64,000 nucleotides of DNA, taken from positions 945,610 to 1,009,609 of the forward strand of contig NZ_JABULH010000001.1 of assembly GCF_013328205.1 (NCBI RefSeq), written 5' to 3'. Positions 26,418 to 35,913 of the stretch are shown in pieces. The notes below the pieces were generated by a model, which saw nothing but the letters and a program-made list of their open reading frames with translations, had not been told where the DNA came from and ran no database searches. Every line of letters starts with the position of its first letter. Within the stretch, counting starts at the first letter, position 1. The translations under genes and the position numbers were made by a program. The stretch comes from Sphingomonas hominis (GTDB lineage: Bacteria > Pseudomonadota > Alphaproteobacteria > Sphingomonadales > Sphingomonadaceae).

Positions 26418-27701
26418 CTACACCGCGGGCAGCGTCGCCGGACGCGCCCGCCCTTCGCGCATCAGCAGCAATGCGGCCAAGCTCAGCGTCGACAACACCG
26501 CCAGATAACCGCCGACCCACGCCAGCCCGCCGCGCTGCACCAGCCACTGTGCCGCGACCGGCGTCAGCCCGCCGCCGATGATCCCCGCCATGTTGAACGC
26601 GAGACTGACGCCGGTGTAGCGCACCCGCGCCGGAAAGAGCCCGGGCAACCATGCCCCGAGCGGCCCGTACACGAACCCCATTACGAACAAGGCGAAGGCG
26701 AGACTGGCGAACATCGCCGGGACCGAGCCCGATCCCAGCCCCGGCACCAGCGCGAACCCCGCCACCACCGCACCGACGCAACCCCAGGCGAGCACGTGTC
26801 CCGGCGTCGTCCGGTCCGCCCACACGCCCGACAGCGCGATGCCGCCTGCCATGAACAGGATCGCCGTCAATTGCAGCCCCAGGAACGTCTGCGTATCCAC
26901 GCCCAGCGTCTTGGTCGCGTAACCGAGCGCAAAGGCCGTCGCGATGTAATAGACCGCGAAGCACGCAACTGCGCCGAACGTACCCCCCAGCGCGCATCGC
27001 CAGTGATGACGCAACAATTCGCCCATCGGCACCGACGGCGGCGGCCCTTCCTCCACCATCGCAGCAAAAGCAGGCGTTTCGCTGATTTTCAGCCGCACCC
27101 ACAGCCCCAACCCGACGAGCACCACCGACAACAGGAACGGCACCCGCCATCCCCACGCCATGAACTGCTCGGGCGTCATTACCAACCCGAGCACCAGGAA
27201 CAGCCCGTTCGCCGCGATGAAGCCGACCGGCGCCCCGAGCTGCGGCACCATGCCGTAGCGCCCACGCTTCCCCGCCGGCGCGTTCTCCACCGCTAGCAAC
27301 GCCGCCCCGCCCCACTCGCCACCGAGACCGAAGCCCTGGCCGAAGCGCAGCACGCACAACAGGATCGGCGCCAGCAATCCAGCGGTCGCGTAGGTCGGCA
27401 GAAACGCGATCAACAATGTCGACCCGCCCATCAGCATCAGGCTCGCGACCAACGTCGACTTGCGCCCGATCCGGTCGCCGTAATGGCCGAACGCCCATGC
27501 CCCCACCGGCCGCGCGAAGAACGCCACCGCCAGGCTCGCGTAGGAGGCGAGCAATTGCACCGACGCGTCGCCGCTCGGGAAGAACAACGGCCCGAACACC
27601 AGCGACGCGGCCGTCGCGTAGATGTAGAAATCGTAGAACTCGACCGAGGTGCCGACCAGGCTGGCGAGCAGAATGCGGCGGTGCGAGGCGGGACTGGTCA
27701 T
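26418..27701 (-). CDS. MHS-family major facilitator (organic acid/osmolyte:H+ symporter)
   Basis: A 427-residue inner-membrane transporter with 12 predicted segments. The metabolite:H+ symporter signature is clear: VGTSVEFYDFYIYATAASLV at the N-terminus, GHYGDRIGRKSTLVASLML between helices 2 and 3, and FGQGFGLGGEWGGAALLAVE. Relatives carry citrate, alpha-ketoglutarate, shikimate, proline or betaine; the substrate here cannot be called. No regulator or catabolic gene is adjacent. The start is the ATG at 27699-27701. Confidence 0.88.
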   Translation of the reverse strand: MTSPASHRRILLASLVGTSVEFYDFYIYATAASLVFGPLFFPSGDASVQLLASYASLAVAFFARPVGAWAFGHYGDRIGRKSTLVASLMLMGGSTLLIAFLPTYATAGLLAPILLCVLRFGQGFGLGGEWGGAALLAVENAPAGKRGRYGMVPQLGAPVGFIAANGLFLVLGLVMTPEQFMAWGWRVPFLLSVVLVGLGLWVRLKISETPAFAAMVEEGPPPSVPMGELLRHHWRCALGGTFGAVACFAVYYIATAFALGYATKTLGVDTQTFLGLQLTAILFMAGGIALSGVWADRTTPGHVLAWGCVGAVVAGFALVPGLGSGSVPAMFASLAFALFVMGFVYGPLGAWLPGLFPARVRYTGVSLAFNMAGIIGGGLTPVAAQWLVQRGGLAWVGGYLAVLSTLSLAALLLMREGRARPATLPAV

Positions 27702-27919
27702 GCCGCGTCATCCAAAGCGCCTAGCCCCGCGTCAACGCACAACATGCCGCCTACCGGCTTTTCCGCGTTCGAGATTGCAGCGCCGGTCACGCAATCGCGC
27801 TTGCCTGCAACATCCGCGCAACACATCGCGGCTATGTGACGGACGTCGTCGCTCTCCCCCTGTTGAGCGCTGACGCATGGATCGGGCATTCCCCCTCGCC
27901 CGGTTCCTTCCCTGAACTA

Positions 27920-27952
27920 CGGGGCGGCTCCTCGCGGGCCGCCCCGGATTTT
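27920..27952. terminator. Strong GC hairpin between MHS and PiT genes
   Basis: Nine-base-pair stem CGGGGCGGC/GCCGCCCCG with a nine-base loop, followed on the plus strand by GATTTTA. As a minus-strand terminator for the PiT gene (stop at 27980) the position fits, but the T-run lies on the other strand. The surrounding 278-base gap (27702-27979) holds nothing else that I can support. Confidence 0.4.
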
Positions 27953-27979
27953 ACCGGCCCGTGTCGCAATCCGCGCGCG

Positions 27980-29617
27980 TCAGAACGCGCCGCCCTCCAC
28001 CAATTGCAGCAGCAGCCAGTAGAGCGCGCCCGACAGCAGCATCGCGACGGGCAGCGTCATCAGCCACGCCGCGGCCAATTGCACCAGCGTGCGCCGCTGC
28101 AACCCCATGCCACTCGCCACCGACGCGCCCGCCACACCCGACGACAGGATGTGCGTGGTGGACACGGGCAGGCCGAAGCGATCCGCCGCCAGGATCGTCG
28201 CCGCCGCCACCAGTTCGGCGCTGGCGCCCATGCCGTATGTCATGTGTTGCTTGCCGATCTTCTCGCCCACCGTGACGACGATCCGCTTCCACCCGACCAT
28301 TGTGCCCAGCCCGAGCGCGAGCGCCACCGCCACCTTGACCCACAGCGGAATGTACCGCGTGCCAGCCTCCAGCCGCGCCTGGTAATCCTTCAGCCGGTCG
28401 GCTTCGGCCTCGCTCAACCCGGCCTTTGTCGGTTCCTTGGCGATCATCCGCGTTGCGTCGAGGACCAGGTACATGTCATTGCGCAGGTTGGGCGTGGCCG
28501 ACGCAGGCACGCGGTCGAGCGAGCCGTAGCTCGCCACGCGGCGCGACACGTCCCGCGACAGCGCGATCGCCGCGCCGTAAGCGGCCGGGCTCGTCACCGT
28601 GCGCCGCGATACCGCATCGACCAGCACCGCGCGTGCGCGCTCCAGCGGCACCGCAGCCGCCCCGTTGCTCGCCAACACGCGCGATGCCGCAGTCGCGCTG
28701 GCGTAAAAGGCCGGTGTCTCGCTCGCGGGCAAGGTGCGGTTGAGCGCATAAGCAGTCGGCGCGCAGCCGATCAGGATCAGCATGATCAGCCCCATGCCCT
28801 TCTGCCCGTCGTTCGACCCGTGGCTGAACGACACCGCGGTGCAGGTGAATACCAGCAGCGCGCGGATGCCGCGCGGCGGCGGCGCGTCGCCCTCGGGCGC
28901 CTGCATCAGCACCGGGTTACGCGCCACCGCACGCAGCGTGACCAGCATCAGCATCGCCGCGCCGAAGCCGATCAACGGCGCCATCCACAATCCGGTCAGC
29001 ACCTTGGTCGCCTGGCTCCAATCAACGCCGGCCGTGCCGCCCGGCCCGCGGTGCAGCAGTTGGTTGGCAAGCCCGACGCCCAGCACCGACCCGATCAGCG
29101 TGTGGCTCGAAGAATTGGGGAGGCCGACATACCAGGTCGCCAGGTTCCACATGACAGCCGCGAGCAGCAGCGCGAAGATCATCGCGAACCCCGCGCCTGA
29201 CCCGACGTTCAGGATCAGGTCGAGCGGCAACAAGGTGACGATCGAGTAAGCCACCGCCCCCGACGACAGCATCACGCCCAGGAAGTTGAAGAACCCCGAC
29301 CACATCACTGCCAGATTGGCCGGCATCGAATTGGTATAGATCACCGTCGCCACCGCATTGGCGGTGTCGTGAAAGCCGTTCACGAACTCGAATCCCAGCG
29401 CGATCAGCAGCGCCAGCCCCAGGAACAGGAACACGCCGGTCGCGAGCTGCTCGCCGACTTGCTGCGTGTCGCGAAAGACGCTGACGCCCGCATAGGCGAA
29501 ACAGGCGACGACCAGCCCAGCGAAGACCAAACGTGCGATCGGATGAGCGGGCCGATCGAGATCGACCGCGCGCGACGATTGCGACGACTCAGTCGGCGCG
29601 ACGAGGGTGCTTGCCAT
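27980..29617 (-). CDS. pit: PiT-family inorganic phosphate transporter
   Basis: Low-affinity metal-phosphate:H+ symporter of the inner membrane. It is 545 residues from the ATG at 29615-29617. The two PHO-4 signature halves are GFEFVNGFHDTANAVATVIY (N-terminal) and GLPVSTTHILSSGVAGAS (C-terminal), with PNSSSHTLIGSVLG in between. A hydrophilic loop of about 150 residues separates the two halves, longer than in classic PitA but seen in related alphaproteobacterial proteins. No phoU-like gene is adjacent. The preceding 236 bases to uvrD contain no further gene. Confidence 0.92.
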   Translation of the reverse strand: MASTLVAPTESSQSSRAVDLDRPAHPIARLVFAGLVVACFAYAGVSVFRDTQQVGEQLATGVFLFLGLALLIALGFEFVNGFHDTANAVATVIYTNSMPANLAVMWSGFFNFLGVMLSSGAVAYSIVTLLPLDLILNVGSGAGFAMIFALLLAAVMWNLATWYVGLPNSSSHTLIGSVLGVGLANQLLHRGPGGTAGVDWSQATKVLTGLWMAPLIGFGAAMLMLVTLRAVARNPVLMQAPEGDAPPPRGIRALLVFTCTAVSFSHGSNDGQKGMGLIMLILIGCAPTAYALNRTLPASETPAFYASATAASRVLASNGAAAVPLERARAVLVDAVSRRTVTSPAAYGAAIALSRDVSRRVASYGSLDRVPASATPNLRNDMYLVLDATRMIAKEPTKAGLSEAEADRLKDYQARLEAGTRYIPLWVKVAVALALGLGTMVGWKRIVVTVGEKIGKQHMTYGMGASAELVAAATILAADRFGLPVSTTHILSSGVAGASVASGMGLQRRTLVQLAAAWLMTLPVAMLLSGALYWLLLQLVEGGAF

Positions 29618-29853
29618 GCCGTCACCCCTGTTCCCGCCGCGTGACGTTTTGATGACTCGGGTTGCCGCAGCCTCGTTTCGGGACGGCTGAGGCGCGGGGC
29701 GCGGGGCGCGACGCGACGGTGTGCCAAACGTCGTCAAGTGGATCGCTGAAAACCAACACCGCCGATCATCTAGCCTCTCGATCACTCCTTCGACCGTTTC
29801 GCCTTTGTTCTCGCGGATTGCGCCGCCCGGCAACCCTGCCTACGTGCAGTGGC

Positions 29854-32157
29854 GTGACCGATACCCAGCTAGCCTCGCCGCCGTACCTCGCCAGCCTCAA
29901 CGAACCGCAGCGCGATGCCGTGCTCACCACCGACGGCCCGGTGCTCGTCCTCGCGGGTGCCGGCACCGGCAAGACCGCAGCGCTGACTGCCCGGCTCGCG
30001 CACCTGCTCTACACCCGCCGCGCCTGGCCGTCGGAGATCCTCTCGGTCACCTTCACCAACAAGGCCGCGCGTGAGATGCGCGAGCGGGTCGGGCGGCTCG
30101 TCGGCGACGCGGTCGAGGGGATGCCGTGGCTCGGCACCTTCCACGCGATCGGCGCCAAGATGCTGCGCCGCCACGCCGAGCTCGTTGGGCTGCAATCCAA
30201 CTTCACCATCCTCGACACCGACGATCAACTCCGCCTGTTAAAACAGTTGATCGTCGCCGCCGACATCGACGAGAAACGCTTTCCCGCGCGCAGCCTCGCC
30301 GGGTTGATCGACGAGTGGAAGAACAAGGGCCTGACCCCGCGCGAGGTCGACGCCGGCGAGAGCGAGCGCTACGCCAACGGCCGCGGCGGCGAATTGTACG
30401 AACAATATCAATCGCGATTGAAGGCGGTGAACGCCTGCGATTTCGGCGACCTGCTGCTCCACGTCCTCACCATTCTGAAAAGCAATCGCGAGGTGCTGGA
30501 GCAATATCAGCAGCGCTTCCGCTACATCATGGTGGACGAATATCAGGACACCAACTCGGTCCAGTACCTCTGGCTGCGCCTGTTGGCGCAGGAGCGCCGC
30601 AACATCTGCTGCGTCGGTGACGACGACCAGTCGATCTATTCGTGGCGCGGCGCGCAGGTCGAGAATATCCTCAAGTTCGAGAAGGACTTTCCCGGCGCGA
30701 AGGTGATCCGGCTCGAACAGAATTACCGCTCCACCCCGCACATCCTCGGTGCCGCCTCGGGCGTCATCGCCAACAACGGCGGCCGGCTCGGCAAGCAATT
30801 GTGGACCGAGCTCGACGCGGGCGAGAAGGTCCGCGTCATCGGTGTGTGGGACGGGCCAGAGGAGGCGCGGCGCGTCTCCGACGAGGTCGAGGCGTGCCAG
30901 CGCGCGGGCAAGAGCCTCGACGACGTCGCCATTCTCGTGCGCGCGCAGCACCAGACGCGCGAGTTCGAGGACCGCTTCATCTCGGTTGGCCTGCCCTACC
31001 GCATCGTCGGCGGCTTCCGCTTCTACGAGCGCGCCGAGATCCGCGACGCGCTTGCTTACCTACGCATCGTCAACCAGCCCGCCGACGACCTCGCGTTCGA
31101 GCGGATCGTCAACGTGCCCAAGCGTGGTCTGGGCGACAAGGCGGTGGCGAAGCTCCACCAGCTCGCGCGTGCCGAGGGACTGCCTCTGAGTCTCGCCGCC
31201 GCACGCATCCTCGACAGCGACGAGCTGACGCCGCAGGCACGCAAGTCGCTCGGCCGTTTCGTCGGCGACGTCGCGCGCTGGCGCGACATGGCGCGCGACC
31301 TGCCGCATCCCGAACTCGCGCGGCAGTTGCTCGACGAGAGCGGCTACACCGCGATGCTCCAGGCCGAGAAGACGACCGAGGCGGCCGGGCGACTGGAGAA
31401 CCTGTCCGAGCTCGTCCGCGCGATGGAGGAGTATGAGAACCTCGGCGCGTTCCTCGAACACGTCAGCCTCGTCATGGACAATGAGGCGACGCGCGAGGAC
31501 CCCAAGATCACGATCATGACGATCCACGCCGCCAAGGGGCTGGAATATGACACCGTGTTCCTCGTCGGCTGGGAGGAAGGGCTGTTCCCGTCGCAGCGCG
31601 CGCTCGACGAGGGTGGCACGCGTAGCCTGGAGGAAGAGCGGCGCCTGGCTTACGTCGCGATCACGCGCGCGCGCCGCCGCGCGGTCATCTTCCACGCCGC
31701 CAATCGCCGCATCTACGGCCAATGGACCAGCTCGATCCCATCCCGCTTCGTCGGCGAACTGCCGCAGGATCACATCGACAGCAAAACCACGATGTCGGGC
31801 GGCGAGAGCTTGTGGCGCGCCAACTGGACCGAGCGCGCCGATCCGTTCGCCGACGTGTCGCGCGGCACCGGCCGCGGCCCCGGCTGGCAGCGCGCGGCCG
31901 GCACGCTCAACGGCAAGCCCGGCGGCGAATGGACCAGCCGCACCTTCACGCGCGAGCCCGCCCGCGTGGTGGAGAGCCGCGCCAGTGCGGTCAGCATCGG
32001 TAACAAAGGCCGCGGTGACCTGTCGCTCGGCCAGCGCGTGTTCCACCAGAAGTTCGGCTACGGCGCGATCGCGGAGATCGAGGGTAACAAGCTCGAGATC
32101 GATTTCGAGCAGGCCGGGCGCAAGCGCGTTATGGACAGCTTCGTCACGCCGAGCTGA
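29854..32157 (+). CDS. uvrD: UvrD/PcrA-type ATP-dependent DNA helicase
   Basis: Superfamily 1A 3'-5' helicase for nucleotide excision and mismatch repair. It is 767 residues from GTG 29854 (MTDTQLASPP when initiated). Motif I is LAGAGTGKTAALTARLA (K40), Ia is SVTFTNKAAREMR, II is YIMVDEYQDTN, III is VGDDDQSIYSWRGA, IV is LEQNYRS, V is TIHAAKGLEYDTVFLVG, and VI is RRLAYVAITRARR. The C-terminal Tudor-like RNA-polymerase contact segment (FGYGAIAEIEGNKLEIDF) is present. No LexA box was found upstream, only a lone GTTC half. Confidence 0.96.
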   Translation: MTDTQLASPPYLASLNEPQRDAVLTTDGPVLVLAGAGTGKTAALTARLAHLLYTRRAWPSEILSVTFTNKAAREMRERVGRLVGDAVEGMPWLGTFHAIGAKMLRRHAELVGLQSNFTILDTDDQLRLLKQLIVAADIDEKRFPARSLAGLIDEWKNKGLTPREVDAGESERYANGRGGELYEQYQSRLKAVNACDFGDLLLHVLTILKSNREVLEQYQQRFRYIMVDEYQDTNSVQYLWLRLLAQERRNICCVGDDDQSIYSWRGAQVENILKFEKDFPGAKVIRLEQNYRSTPHILGAASGVIANNGGRLGKQLWTELDAGEKVRVIGVWDGPEEARRVSDEVEACQRAGKSLDDVAILVRAQHQTREFEDRFISVGLPYRIVGGFRFYERAEIRDALAYLRIVNQPADDLAFERIVNVPKRGLGDKAVAKLHQLARAEGLPLSLAAARILDSDELTPQARKSLGRFVGDVARWRDMARDLPHPELARQLLDESGYTAMLQAEKTTEAAGRLENLSELVRAMEEYENLGAFLEHVSLVMDNEATREDPKITIMTIHAAKGLEYDTVFLVGWEEGLFPSQRALDEGGTRSLEEERRLAYVAITRARRRAVIFHAANRRIYGQWTSSIPSRFVGELPQDHIDSKTTMSGGESLWRANWTERADPFADVSRGTGRGPGWQRAAGTLNGKPGGEWTSRTFTREPARVVESRASAVSIGNKGRGDLSLGQRVFHQKFGYGAIAEIEGNKLEIDFEQAGRKRVMDSFVTPS

Positions 32158-32168
32158 CGACCGCGGTC

Positions 32169-32189
32169 ATCCCGGGCTCGGCCTGGGAT
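32169..32189. repeat. REP-like palindrome after uvrD
   Basis: Imperfect inverted repeat ATCCCGG, seven bases, CTGGGAT, in the sequence context TCATCCCGGG...GGGATCCCGCTTCTTCCTG. From memory, this kind of sequence recurs between genes in Sphingomonas genomes. It starts 12 bases after the uvrD stop and could act as a transcript-end structure. Only one copy is present in the window. Confidence 0.4.
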
Positions 32190-32289
32190 CCCGCTTCTTC
32201 CTGTCCTACAAACCTCCTGACCGTTAAGTCTCGCCGCAACCTAAATCGGCCACGGAGGTGCATAGAATGGTCGGCGTCGACGACGCGCG

Positions 32290-32315
32290 TTGGTGTGACC
32301 TTTGTGTGACCTTCC
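32290..32315 (-). repeat. Solitary copy of the 26-nt AAGGTCA repeat
   Basis: Read on the minus strand this is GGAAGGTCACACA followed by AAGGTCACACCAA. It differs at only one or two of 26 positions from individual units of the five-copy array at 62219-62496. The flanks match too (CGCG before, CGCG after the CCAA end). It stands 25 bases upstream of the DUF5872-like gene start, so it could be an operator or part of its leader. See the array entry. Confidence 0.7.
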
Positions 32316-32339
32316 GCGTTGTCGAGGGCGGAGGTGCCC

Positions 32340-32831
32340 ATGTCCGAGACTGCCGAGAAGTCCGATCCCGAGCTGTGGGAGAAGGTAAAGGACGAGATCA
32401 CCGCCGGCGCAAAGGGCGGCAAGAAAGGCCAATGGTCCGCGCGCAAGGCGCAGATGGCGGTGCAGGAGTATAAGAAGCGCGGCGGCGGCTACGTCGGCGA
32501 GCCGGACGAGCACAACTCACTCCACGAATGGACCGAGGAGGATTGGGGCACCAAGTCGGGAAAGGAGAGCGGCAAAACCGGCGAGCGCTACCTGCCCAAG
32601 GAAGCCCGCGAGAAGCTGAGCGACGAGGAATATAAGCGCACCACCGCGAAGAAGCGCGCCGACACCAAGAAGGGCAAGCAATTCTCTGCGCAACCAAAGG
32701 ACGTAGCCGATAAGACCCGGGCAGCGCGCGACCACCGCAGCAAAGCCGATCTCTACGCCGAGGCCAAGAGGCGCGACATTCCAGGTCGCTCAAAGATGTC
32801 GAAGGACGAGCTGCTCAGCGCGCTGACTTGA
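32340..32831 (+). CDS. DUF5872-like protein with C-terminal Rho-N/SAP-like motif
   Basis: A 163-residue, very hydrophilic, Lys-rich protein from the ATG at 32340 (GGAGG seven bases upstream). The N-terminal half (WSARKAQMAVQEYKKRGGGY, then WTEEDWGTKSG, then GERYLPKEAREKLSDEEYKR) matches what I recall of DUF5872. The C-terminus SKADLYAEAKRRDIPGRSKM plus SKDELLSAL is a Rho-N/SAP-like helix-extended-helix fold found on nucleic-acid-binding proteins. Possibly a stress-related chromosome- or RNA-binding protein; no direct evidence. Its last 17 bases overlap the convergent DoxX gene. Confidence 0.75.
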   Translation: MSETAEKSDPELWEKVKDEITAGAKGGKKGQWSARKAQMAVQEYKKRGGGYVGEPDEHNSLHEWTEEDWGTKSGKESGKTGERYLPKEAREKLSDEEYKRTTAKKRADTKKGKQFSAQPKDVADKTRAARDHRSKADLYAEAKRRDIPGRSKMSKDELLSALT

Positions 32832-33210
32832 GCCGCACCGCCCCACTCGCCCACAGCGCCCACCAGATGATCAGCGGCTGCAGCGCGAGCCGCGGCGCGT
32901 GGTACCAGATCGGCAGGCCCGTTCCGCTAGACAGGTCCTGGATCGCGTGCTGCACGTTCGCCGGCCACACGCACAAGGCATAAGCCGCGAGCGCCCACCC
33001 TGCCGCTCGTCGCCAGCGATGGGTCATCAACGCCGTCGCGCCAACCAGCTCACACACACCGGTCGCGATCACGACCATGCGCGGCTGCGGCACCCAGGCC
33101 GGTACGATCCGCACCATCGCCGCGGTGAAGTACAAGTGTCCGACGCCCGCTAGCGCGTAGAAGCCGGCGAGCAGCCAGCGCCCCACCCGCCGGCCGCGAG
33201 CCTCATTCAC
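32815..33210 (-). CDS. DoxX-family membrane protein
   Basis: A 131-residue inner-membrane protein with four hydrophobic helices, starting at GTG 33208-33210. The first helix carries LLAGFYALAGVGHLYFTAAM, followed by IATGVCELVGATALM and WALAAYALCVWPANVQHAIQ, the usual DoxX/MauE-like order. Function unknown; relatives serve in thiosulfate oxidation, but many are uncharacterised. Coupled by a GTGA overlap to the WYL-like gene upstream. Confidence 0.75.
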   Translation of the reverse strand: MNEARGRRVGRWLLAGFYALAGVGHLYFTAAMVRIVPAWVPQPRMVVIATGVCELVGATALMTHRWRRAAGWALAAYALCVWPANVQHAIQDLSSGTGLPIWYHAPRLALQPLIIWWALWASGAVRLKSAR

Positions 33211-33551
33211 TGCTCAATCGCGAGCAGCGTCACCCCATCGTACTTCGCATCCTTCGGCTGGAACAGCTCGCTTGCCGCAAACCGACGCGGGGTCACGCGC
33301 AAACCACTCAGCCCGGTCAGCTTGAACGCCCCGATCTTCGCTTCACGCGGCGGCTGACCGTCACGCTCCAGCGTCAACGCGTCCAGGTAGATCTCGCCAT
33401 GCTTGGTGTAGACGATGTGCGGCGCGAGCGTGACGGTTCCGCGATTGTAGCTGGCTGCGATCGCCTGCTGCTTGACGATCGCCTCGAATACGAGCGGTAC
33501 GGTATCGGGAACAGCCGCGGCGGGTCGATCCTCAGTCATGGTCAACGTCAT
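33207..33551 (-). CDS. Short WYL-like ligand-binding protein
   Basis: A 114-residue protein. Two starts are possible, 33551 (AGGTG directly in front, too close) and 33539 (MTEDRPAAA). The body reads VFEAIVKQQAIAASYNRG, APHIVYTKHGEIYLDALTLE and IGAFKLTGLSGLRVTPRRF, the strand order of a WYL domain, which binds nucleotides or nucleic acids in many bacterial regulators. There is no DNA-binding domain, so it is a free-standing WYL-like module. Assignment is by pattern only. Confidence 0.55.
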   Translation of the reverse strand: MTLTMTEDRPAAAVPDTVPLVFEAIVKQQAIAASYNRGTVTLAPHIVYTKHGEIYLDALTLERDGQPPREAKIGAFKLTGLSGLRVTPRRFAASELFQPKDAKYDGVTLLAIEQ

Positions 33552-33634
33552 TCACCTGTCATAACCGCATCTGCTGCGATGCAGCAATAACGGCCTGCGA
33601 AACGGCTGGTTTCCGCCTGCCATCGCAGCGAGCG

Positions 33635-35767
33635 TCATTTCGTCGCGTCCGGTCCAAACAGCTTCTGCCCGAAATACGTCATCTGCAACGCATTCAACCG
33701 CGCACCCTGCTCGATGTCGGCATCGCCCGAGTGACCACCGGCGGTGTCCTCGTAGAACAGGTACGGCAGCCCATATTCCTTCATTCGCGCAGCAAACTTA
33801 CGTGCGTGCTGCGGTCCGACGCGGTCGTCCTTGGTCGTCGTCCAGATATAAGGCTCGGGGTAGTTCACTCCGCGCTTGAGGTTCTGGTAAGGCGAGATCT
33901 TCTCGAGGAATGCACGCTCCTCCGGCACGCTGACGCTGCCATACTCGTCAACCCACGACGCGCCCGCCGCAATCCCTTCATAGCGGATCATGTCGAGCAG
34001 CGGCACCTGGATCGCCACTGCCTTCCACAACTCCGGGTGCTGATTGAACTCGACTCCCATCAGCAATCCGCCGTTCGATCCACCGTAGATGCCGAGCTTG
34101 GCCGGGCTGGTCAGCCGCCGCGCGAACAGATCGCGCGCGACCGCGGCAAAGTCGTCGTAAATGATCTGCCGCTTGGTCTTGCGCCCCGCGTCGTGCCACG
34201 CCGGCCCGAACTCACCGCCTCCGCGAATGTTGGCGAGCACGTAGGCGCCGCCGCGCTCCAGCCACAGCTTGCCGGTGACCGCAGCGTAGCTCGGCGTCAT
34301 CGACGCCTGAAAGCCGCCATAAGCGGTCATCAGCGTCGGCGTGCTGCCATCCAGTCCCGCATCCTTCGCGTGCACGACGAAGTACGGCACCTTGGTGCCG
34401 TCGCTCGACACGGCTTCGAACTGCTCGGACACCAGCTTCGTTGCGTCGAAGCGCGCGGGCAGAGCCTTCACCTGTCTAGGCGCCACGCCTTCGCCTGCCG
34501 CGACCGACCACAAGGTCGTCGGCTGAAGAAAGCTGGTGACGCTCAAATATGCATCGTCGCCGTGTTCGGTTGCACTTACCACACCGACCGAGGCATTGTC
34601 GGGTAGTGCGAGCTGGCGTTGCGTCCATCCTTTAGCGCCGGGCGTAAACACCAGGGCACGTCCGCGCACATTGTCGTAGATGCTGGCGATCACATGCCCG
34701 CGTGTGGTGGTCACGCGGTCGACCGACTGCCGCGCGCTTGGCGCGAACACCAACGTCGGCGTGAAATGCCCCTTCACGACATTTGCCAGCGGCGCGGACG
34801 CGATCGCCCCAGCTGGGATCGCACCCCATGGATCGCTGGTCTCGAAGATCACATGTCCGTCGACCATGCCCGTCGCAAAGGTGCGCGCCGGTACGTCGAG
34901 CCGAACCAACTTGCCGTCATGCTCGATCAACGTCTCGCCGCCGAAGAAGGTGGGACGGCGCTGGACCAGCACGGCCTCGTTGCCCGCGCCATCCTGCAAC
35001 ACCATGCCGTAGGTACCGAGCTGATCCTCGCGCTTCCCGCGATAAACTTCTTCCGCCTGGGCAAGTGATTGTCCCCGCCGCAATCGCTTGACCACGAACG
35101 GATAGCCCGAGTCGGTCATCGTGCCCGCGCCCCAATCGCGGGACACGAGCAGCGTGTCGGCGTCGATCCAGTCGGCTCCCTGCTTGGAGGTCGGCAACAC
35201 GAAGCCACCAGCCACGAACGCGCCTGTTTCCAGGTCGAACTCGCGGTATGTCACCGCATCCTCGCCGCCCTCGGACAATGCCACCAGGCAACGGCGCTCG
35301 TCGGGTTCGAGGCAGGTCAGCCCCTTCCACACCCACTTCTTGTTCTCGGCACCGCTCAGCGCATCAAGGTCGAGCGCGACGGTCCACGCCGGTGCGGCCT
35401 GCGCATAGCTCTCCTTGCTCGTCCAGCGCAGCACGCCTTGCGGGTGATCGGCGTCGCGCCAGAAGTTGTAGATGCGCCCGCGCAACTGCATCGGCATGGC
35501 GATGCGGTCCTTTGCCGAGGCAATCGCCAGCGCTTCGGCATAGAACTGGCTGTAGCGCAGATCGTTTTGCAGGCGCGGCAGCGTTCGTGCGTTCTCGGCT
35601 GCTACCCAGGCGAGCGGTTCGGCCCCGTCCTTGTCCTCCAGCCAGATGTATGGATCATCGCTCTGAGAGGCGGCTCGCGTAGCCTCGGCGGTGGCAGTGT
35701 TGGTCATCGCCCTGTTGTGGGTGGCCGCCTGTGCTCCCGCAACCAGTGCCAGCGCTACAAGGATCAT
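33635..35767 (-). CDS. Exported prolyl oligopeptidase (S9A family)
   Basis: Periplasmic serine peptidase that cleaves peptides after proline. It is 710 residues from the ATG at 35765-35767, with a short signal (MILVALALVAGAQA). The N-terminal DDPYIWLEDKDGAEPLAWV is the S9A hallmark, followed by a seven-bladed propeller. The C-terminal alpha/beta hydrolase has the nucleophile elbow GIYGGSNGGLLMG (Ser at about residue 564), the Asp in TTKDDRVGPQHARK and the His in GGHSGDAD. Monocistronic. The 146 bases upstream contain a short imperfect hairpin (CCACCGAT...ATCGGGTGG) after the DUF423 gene. Confidence 0.92.
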   Translation of the reverse strand: MILVALALVAGAQAATHNRAMTNTATAEATRAASQSDDPYIWLEDKDGAEPLAWVAAENARTLPRLQNDLRYSQFYAEALAIASAKDRIAMPMQLRGRIYNFWRDADHPQGVLRWTSKESYAQAAPAWTVALDLDALSGAENKKWVWKGLTCLEPDERRCLVALSEGGEDAVTYREFDLETGAFVAGGFVLPTSKQGADWIDADTLLVSRDWGAGTMTDSGYPFVVKRLRRGQSLAQAEEVYRGKREDQLGTYGMVLQDGAGNEAVLVQRRPTFFGGETLIEHDGKLVRLDVPARTFATGMVDGHVIFETSDPWGAIPAGAIASAPLANVVKGHFTPTLVFAPSARQSVDRVTTTRGHVIASIYDNVRGRALVFTPGAKGWTQRQLALPDNASVGVVSATEHGDDAYLSVTSFLQPTTLWSVAAGEGVAPRQVKALPARFDATKLVSEQFEAVSSDGTKVPYFVVHAKDAGLDGSTPTLMTAYGGFQASMTPSYAAVTGKLWLERGGAYVLANIRGGGEFGPAWHDAGRKTKRQIIYDDFAAVARDLFARRLTSPAKLGIYGGSNGGLLMGVEFNQHPELWKAVAIQVPLLDMIRYEGIAAGASWVDEYGSVSVPEERAFLEKISPYQNLKRGVNYPEPYIWTTTKDDRVGPQHARKFAARMKEYGLPYLFYEDTAGGHSGDADIEQGARLNALQMTYFGQKLFGPDATK

Positions 35768-35913
35768 TCGTCTGCTCCGTACAACGATCCACGTTCTGTG
35801 ACGGGGCTGGCGCGACAGCACAATGGATCATGGAATGTGCTCGCACCCACCCAGACAATAAGTCAGCAGGTTACCTCAGTTTGCGCCACCGATCCTGTAA
35901 TCGGGTGGATCAA

